Shown here piece after piece: positions 61,175-64,000 of a DNA stretch of 64,000 bases. This DNA is from Oceanicaulis sp052055585 (GTDB lineage Bacteria; Pseudomonadota; Alphaproteobacteria; Caulobacterales; Maricaulaceae): contig NZ_CP170485.1 of NCBI RefSeq assembly GCF_052055585.1, positions 2,170,001-2,234,000 of the forward strand, in the 5' to 3' direction. The translations under genes and the position numbers were made by a program. The notes under the pieces were generated by a model. The model did not search any database, was not told the DNA's origin, and worked only from the letters and a program-made list of their open reading frames with translations. The number at the start of each line of letters is the position of its first letter. Within the stretch, counting starts at the first letter, position 1.

Positions 61175-62086
61175 ATGACAGGCATGGAAACTCGCTCTTG
61201 CATCGTGGTGACCGACGGGCGTCGGGGCATTGAAAATCAGGCGCTTGGCCTCGCCGAGGCTGTGGGGCGACTGACCCCGCTGCAGACCCTGCCCATCCAT
61301 ATGCCGCGCACGGGCGAGCTTCCCGATGCCGGCATGATCGAACCCGATCTGTGGATCGGCTGCGGCCGGGCGGCGGTGCGCGCGGCGGCGTTACACCGCA
61401 AGCATTGGCGACGCACCCGCTTTGTCTATGTGCAAAAGCCGCGCAGCCATACAGACCTCTTTGATCTGATCATCGCCCCGCGCCATGACCGGATGAGCGG
61501 TCCCAAAGTGCTCAACATTCTGGGCTCGCCCAACCGCATCACGCCGCAGCGCCTGAATGAGGGCGCCAGCGCCTTTGCCGAACGGCTCGAAGCCCTGCCC
61601 GGACCGCAAGCAGCGGTTCTGATCGGCGGTGACAGCAAGCACCATCGCTTCACCGACGCCGCCTGCGCGCACCTGCTACAGGAGGTGGACTCCATCCGCC
61701 GCCAGGCGGGCTCGCTGATGATCACCGTCTCCCGCCGCACGCCTGACGCGCTGACCGCAGCGCTACGCGAGCGCTATGGCCAGGCCGAGCGGGTCTGGTT
61801 CCATGAAGGCGACGGCCCCAACCCCTATTTCGCTTTCCTGTCGGCGGCGGACTGGATCTGCGTCACCGAGGATTCCACCAACATGCTGTGTGAGGCCGCC
61901 GCCACCGGCGCGCCGGTCTACCGGCTGGGCGTCGAAGGCGATCCGGGCAAATTCCGTCATCTTTATGCGGGACTTGAGGGCGCCGGCGCCGTGCGCCCCT
62001 ATCTGGGGCGTCTTGAGAGCTGGGACTACGAGCCGCTTCACGAAACCGACAGGGCGGCGCAAGCCGTGCTTGAAATCCTCGCCTAG
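61175..62086 (+). CDS. ELM1-family protein (DUF1022)
   Basis: 303 residues from ATG 61175; ATG 61184 is an alternative. Belongs to the family of plant mitochondrial-fission ELM1 proteins and bacterial DUF1022: CIVVTDGRRGIENQALGLAEAVG, WIGCGRAAVRAA, VQKPRSHTDLFDLIIAPRHD, AVLIGGDSKHHRF, and a glycosyltransferase-like end CVTEDSTNMLCEAAATGAPVYRL. In bacteria the function is unknown; the layout resembles GT-B glycosyltransferases. Divergent from the BlaI operon. Confidence 0.93.
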   Translation: MTGMETRSCIVVTDGRRGIENQALGLAEAVGRLTPLQTLPIHMPRTGELPDAGMIEPDLWIGCGRAAVRAAALHRKHWRRTRFVYVQKPRSHTDLFDLIIAPRHDRMSGPKVLNILGSPNRITPQRLNEGASAFAERLEALPGPQAAVLIGGDSKHHRFTDAACAHLLQEVDSIRRQAGSLMITVSRRTPDALTAALRERYGQAERVWFHEGDGPNPYFAFLSAADWICVTEDSTNMLCEAAATGAPVYRLGVEGDPGKFRHLYAGLEGAGAVRPYLGRLESWDYEPLHETDRAAQAVLEILA

Positions 62087-62177
62087 GAAGGCGACATCAG
62101 GGGCAACTCAAACGCCCGCCTGCGCGCCGTCCGACTCAGGGCATTCTGCGCGGCCATCACAGACGAAGGAGCCGGCC

Positions 62178-63155
62178 ATGGCCGACACCCGCCACGCCAA
62201 GCTTGTCATCATCGGATCCGGCGCCGCCGGTTACACCGCCGCGATCTATGCCGCGCGCGCCATGCTGGAACCGCTCCTGATCTCGGGCATGCAGCCGGGC
62301 GGTCAGCTGACCATCACCACTGATGTCGAGAACTATCCCGGCTTCGCCGACCCCATTCAGGGGCCGTGGCTGATGGAGCAAATGAAGGCGCAGGCCGAAA
62401 ACATGGGTACGGCTTTCGCCGATGACCTGATTGTCGAGGCGGACCTCAGCGCGCGCCCCTTCACCCTCAAGGGCGATAGCGGCAACATCTACACCGCCGA
62501 CGCCGTGGTTATCGCCACGGGCGCCAGCGCCAAATGGCTGGGCCTTGAAACCGAGCAGGAATTCCAGGGCTATGGCGTCTCCGCTTGCGCCACCTGTGAC
62601 GGCTTCTTCTATCGCAATCGCGAAGTCGTGGTGGTCGGCGGCGGCAATACCGCCGTCGAGGAAGCGCTGTTCCTGACCAATTTCGCCTCCAAGGTGACGC
62701 TGGTGCACCGCCGCGATTCCCTGCGCGCTGAAAAGATCATGCAAGACCGCCTGTTCAACCACCCCAAGGTGGAAGTGGTGTGGGACAGCGTGCTTGAAGA
62801 GGTCACCGGCGAGGACAAGCCGGTCAAGGCCGTCACCGGCGTGAAACTCAAGAACATCAAGACCGGCGAAGTCACAGAGCGGGCTGCGGACGGCGTGTTC
62901 ATCGCCATTGGCCACGCCCCGGCGACCGAACTATTCACCGGCCAGCTGGAGACCAAGGAAGGCGGCTATCTGGTGACGGCGCCGGATTCCACCTCCACCT
63001 CCATTCCCGGCGTTTTCGCGGCGGGCGATGTGACCGACGACAAGTATCGTCAGGCCATCACGGCGGCCGGCATGGGCTGCATGGCGGCGCTGGAAGCGGA
63101 ACGGTATCTGGCCGCGCTTGAGGCTGCCCGGGACAAGGCGTCTGACGCCGCCTAG
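62178..63155 (+). CDS. trxB: Thioredoxin-disulfide reductase
   Basis: 325 residues from ATG 62178 (GAAGGAGCC upstream). FAD domain IIGSGAAGYTAAIYA with GMQPGGQLT, the redox disulfide Cys137-x-x-Cys140 in ACATCDG, NADPH motif VVVGGGNTAVEEAL, and FAAGDVTDDKYRQAITAAGMG at the end. Reduces thioredoxin with NADPH. Follows the ELM1 gene by 91 bp and may have its own promoter. Confidence 0.97.
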   Translation: MADTRHAKLVIIGSGAAGYTAAIYAARAMLEPLLISGMQPGGQLTITTDVENYPGFADPIQGPWLMEQMKAQAENMGTAFADDLIVEADLSARPFTLKGDSGNIYTADAVVIATGASAKWLGLETEQEFQGYGVSACATCDGFFYRNREVVVVGGGNTAVEEALFLTNFASKVTLVHRRDSLRAEKIMQDRLFNHPKVEVVWDSVLEEVTGEDKPVKAVTGVKLKNIKTGEVTERAADGVFIAIGHAPATELFTGQLETKEGGYLVTAPDSTSTSIPGVFAAGDVTDDKYRQAITAAGMGCMAALEAERYLAALEAARDKASDAA

Positions 63156-63242
63156 GGCAACCTTAAACAGCGGTAACTTGATCTGACAGGCTCCAGGACA
63201 AATATATGGCGCAAAAGCCATGGCTGTTTGGGGGCCTGAATC

Positions 63243-64000
63243 ATGATGCTATCTTTTACCGCGGCGGCGCTTGCTGCAGCGCTTGCTGCGCAGCCTGCCA
63301 GCGACGCGCACCAGTATCCGGACAGCTTCTCGGCATACGCGGACTATAACGCCGATTCCGAGATGACGATCGATTATGGCGTCTGGTCGAGCCTGCTCTC
63401 TGACATCGTCTTTGATGTCGGCATGTCTGACCGCCGGCCCGCCAGCGGTCAGGCGCCCATTCGCACGGGTACGCGTCTGCGCGCAGGCTCCAACAGCCCG
63501 TATCGCAATGAGGGCAACCGGGTCATCTATCACCTGATCGAGGATGACCGGGCGCAAGCGATCAGCGAATACCGCGAAGAGCTCATCGCCCTGGCCGATT
63601 CCCTGCCGATCTCGCGCCTCAATGGCAATGAACAGCTGGCCTTCTGGCTGAACCTTCACAACGTCATCCTGATCGACGAAGTGATCAAGGCTTACCCCGA
63701 ACCGCGGGTAAACCCGCCCTGGAGCCGGGGTTCGACCCTGTTTGACCGCCCTGTCGCCACCCTCAACAACACCGAAGTCAGCCTCAATGACATCCAGGCT
63801 TTCGTTGTGGAGACCTGGGACGATCCGCGGGTCATTTACGGCTTCCATCTGGGCGCCATCGGCGGACCGTCGATCACCAGCCAGGCCTTCTCCGGCAATC
63901 GCGTCTGGCACCAGCTGGACCGCATCGGGCGGGAATATGTGAACTCGCTGCGCGGCGTGGAAGACCATGTCGGCGCCCTGCGCGTCTCAGCGCTGTACAC
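63243..64000 (+). CDS. DUF547 domain-containing protein, exported (runs past the window end)
   Basis: At least 252 residues; the frame is still open at the last base. ATG 63243 or 63246. Signal peptide MMLSFTAAALAAALAAQPAS. DUF547 pattern near residue 130: LNGNEQLAFWLNLHNVILIDEVI then YPEPRVNPPW and VETWDDPRVIYGFHLGAIGGPS (quoted in short pieces: QLAFWLNLHNVILI, DDPRVIYGFHLGA). Such proteins are periplasmic and of unknown function. Starts 87 bp after trxB; monocistronic as far as seen. Confidence 0.85.
   Translation, partial: MMLSFTAAALAAALAAQPASDAHQYPDSFSAYADYNADSEMTIDYGVWSSLLSDIVFDVGMSDRRPASGQAPIRTGTRLRAGSNSPYRNEGNRVIYHLIEDDRAQAISEYREELIALADSLPISRLNGNEQLAFWLNLHNVILIDEVIKAYPEPRVNPPWSRGSTLFDRPVATLNNTEVSLNDIQAFVVETWDDPRVIYGFHLGAIGGPSITSQAFSGNRVWHQLDRIGREYVNSLRGVEDHVGALRVSALY

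Noticed and set aside
63156..63242. CtrA-like site before the DUF547 gene (TTAA-N7-TAAC)
   Set aside because: Second half lacks one T and the element lies only 80 bp from trxB's end; too weak to call.

Overview
This window looks like chromosomal DNA of an alphaproteobacterium close to the Caulobacter/Maricaulis/Oceanicaulis group. The evidence is high GC, dense gene packing, a DUF3035 (BamF-type) lipoprotein beside lspA, DUF4170 and DUF2093 genes around a lipid A cluster, an ELM1-family protein, a yqeY-dnaG-rpoD operon and a primase with the eroded zinc finger I recall from some alphaproteobacteria. The genus is an inference. I see no rRNA, tRNA, CRISPR array, transposase, integrase or origin.

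Layout. 1-3.5 kb: the end of ubiD, a small flagellar-rod-like protein, a REC-GGDEF protein with an unusual receiver, a DsbA/FrnE-like protein and a MAPEG protein. 3.6-17 kb: an envelope cluster (pmbA, CysQ-like phosphatase, DUF4170, MsbA-like ABC transporter, DUF374 acyltransferase, waaA, lpxK, lpxL-like acyltransferase, M23 peptidase, DUF2093, mutL). It is interrupted by a repeat-rich gap and two opposite-strand genes (FkbM methyltransferase, tyrosine phosphatase). 17-20.5 kb: a 1146-residue exported protein with Ig-like N-terminal modules and four copies of a C-terminal module I cannot assign. 20.6-27.8 kb: lspA, bamF, an exported amidohydrolase, an aminoglycoside-phosphotransferase-like protein with an acyl-CoA dehydrogenase nearby, and a TetR gene divergent from a DoxX-like gene with paired operators. 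28-33.5 kb: two acetyltransferases, small exported and membrane proteins, tadA, rluB, rsmD, ribF and a MaoC hydratase. 33.6-35.4 kb: cheY-cheZ and panD.

35.6-37.9 kb is the only clearly foreign-looking stretch: an AT-rich insert carrying one OLD-family ATPase/TOPRIM nuclease, flanked on both sides by the same intergenic repeats, followed by a 0.5 kb gene-free region with strong hairpins. 38.4-43.1 kb: small proteins, a DUF4349 lipoprotein, YjbQ, an ArsM-like methyltransferase, GNAT and a BON-MscS channel. 43.2-59 kb: the rpoD-dnaG-yqeY operon, divergent carA, carB-greA 6 kb further on, and between them an orphan peptide-binding lipoprotein, a protein behind a good sigma-54 promoter, an HD protein, an XRE-DUF2975 pair and an S9 peptidase. 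59-64 kb: a BlaI-type repressor with an M56 sensor peptidase whose outer domain looks TPR-like, an ELM1 protein, trxB, and the start of a DUF547 gene cut by the window end.

Themes. Most genes serve the envelope (lipid A, lipoproteins, outer membrane, peptidoglycan) or core information processing. Five convergent gene pairs end in exactly 4-bp overlapping stop codons, and families of palindromic intergenic repeats recur. The best candidates for something undescribed are the four-fold repeat protein, the BlaI/M56-TPR sensor pair, the phosphorylation- and I-site-deficient diguanylate cyclase and the sigma-54-driven unknown protein.
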